Below are positions 6,082-6,113 of a stretch of DNA of 6,113 bases, in pieces (positions within the stretch are counted from its first letter, which is position 1; each line of letters begins with the position of its first letter). Both the position numbers and the translations under genes were made by a program. Below the pieces are notes generated by a model. The model saw only the letters and a program-made list of their open reading frames with translations. It did no database searches and was not told the origin of the DNA. Source of the DNA: JADHMP01 sp964617385 (GTDB lineage: Bacteria > Bacteroidota > Bacteroidia > Flavobacteriales > Flavobacteriaceae). The stretch spans positions 1 to 6,113 of the forward strand of contig CAZTYX010000095.1 in assembly GCA_964617385.1 (NCBI GenBank). The letters are read 5' to 3'.

Positions 6082-6113
6082 AGGCTTCTTGATTGATAAG
6101 ATAAATACGATTG
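6078..6113 (-). CDS. C-terminal end of an upstream gene, probably Holliday junction resolvase-like RuvX
   Basis: Only 11 codons and the stop are inside the window. Read from the right-hand edge, the frame gives QSYLSYQSRSL and then TGA, which overlaps the def start codon as ATGA. This is the same junction style as the one between DUF5606 and mazG. RuvX (YqgF) proteins often end in a helix of the form ILQSYL or ILESYF, and ruvX before def is a gene order I recall from Flavobacteriia. RuvX is an RNase H-fold protein linked to DNA repair and to processing of pre-16S rRNA. The evidence for a coding end is the junction and frame; the identity is inference from a very short tail. Confidence 0.45.
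   Translation of the reverse strand, partial: QSYLSYQSRSL

Noticed and set aside
1..6113. Mobile element, CRISPR array, tRNA/rRNA or a defence or secretion system
   Set aside because: I looked for direct repeats, terminal inverted repeats, transposase or nuclease motifs and cloverleaf-like segments and saw none. The window is nearly all coding, with conserved housekeeping families.

Overview
The window looks like ordinary core chromosome of a member of the Bacteroidota, most likely class Flavobacteriia. Three things suggest this: the gene families present (paired DUF368 proteins, a DUF349 repeat protein, a DUF5606 protein), the low to moderate GC content, and the lack of strong Shine-Dalgarno sequences before the starts. 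The genus cannot be fixed from the sequence alone. There are seven substantial coding regions plus the last few codons of an eighth. They form two blocks that run toward each other and meet at about position 4260.

Left block, plus strand (1-4256). The window opens inside a DUF368 membrane protein. A second, complete DUF368 protein follows with an 8-base overlap, then aroE (shikimate dehydrogenase) with a 26-base overlap. These three are almost certainly one transcript with coupled translation. DUF368 proteins have recently been identified as translocases that return undecaprenyl phosphate, the lipid carrier for cell-wall and surface glycans, to the cytoplasmic side of the membrane. AroE catalyses the fourth step of the shikimate pathway. 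After a 75-base gap holding a plausible Bacteroidota-type promoter comes a 663-residue helical protein with four clear DUF349 repeats and one degenerate one, an acidic N-terminal tail and a coiled-coil C-terminus.

Right block, minus strand (read from 6113 down to 4264). The gene order is the extreme end of an upstream gene (probably ruvX), then def (peptide deformylase), a DUF5606 protein, and mazG (nucleoside triphosphate pyrophosphohydrolase). The junctions are a 4-base ATGA overlap, a 1-base gap and a second ATGA overlap, so this is a tightly packed operon of housekeeping functions: DNA repair or replication (if ruvX is correct), N-terminal protein maturation and nucleotide-pool cleaning. 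The DUF5606 protein is the unknown member.

The two blocks are separated by only 7 bases. A perfect 9-base inverted repeat lies just inside the 3' end of mazG. I found no mobile element, CRISPR array, tRNA, rRNA, phage gene or defence system. The points of interest are the DUF368 pair, the DUF349 repeat protein, the DUF5606 gene held inside a housekeeping operon, and the convergent junction.
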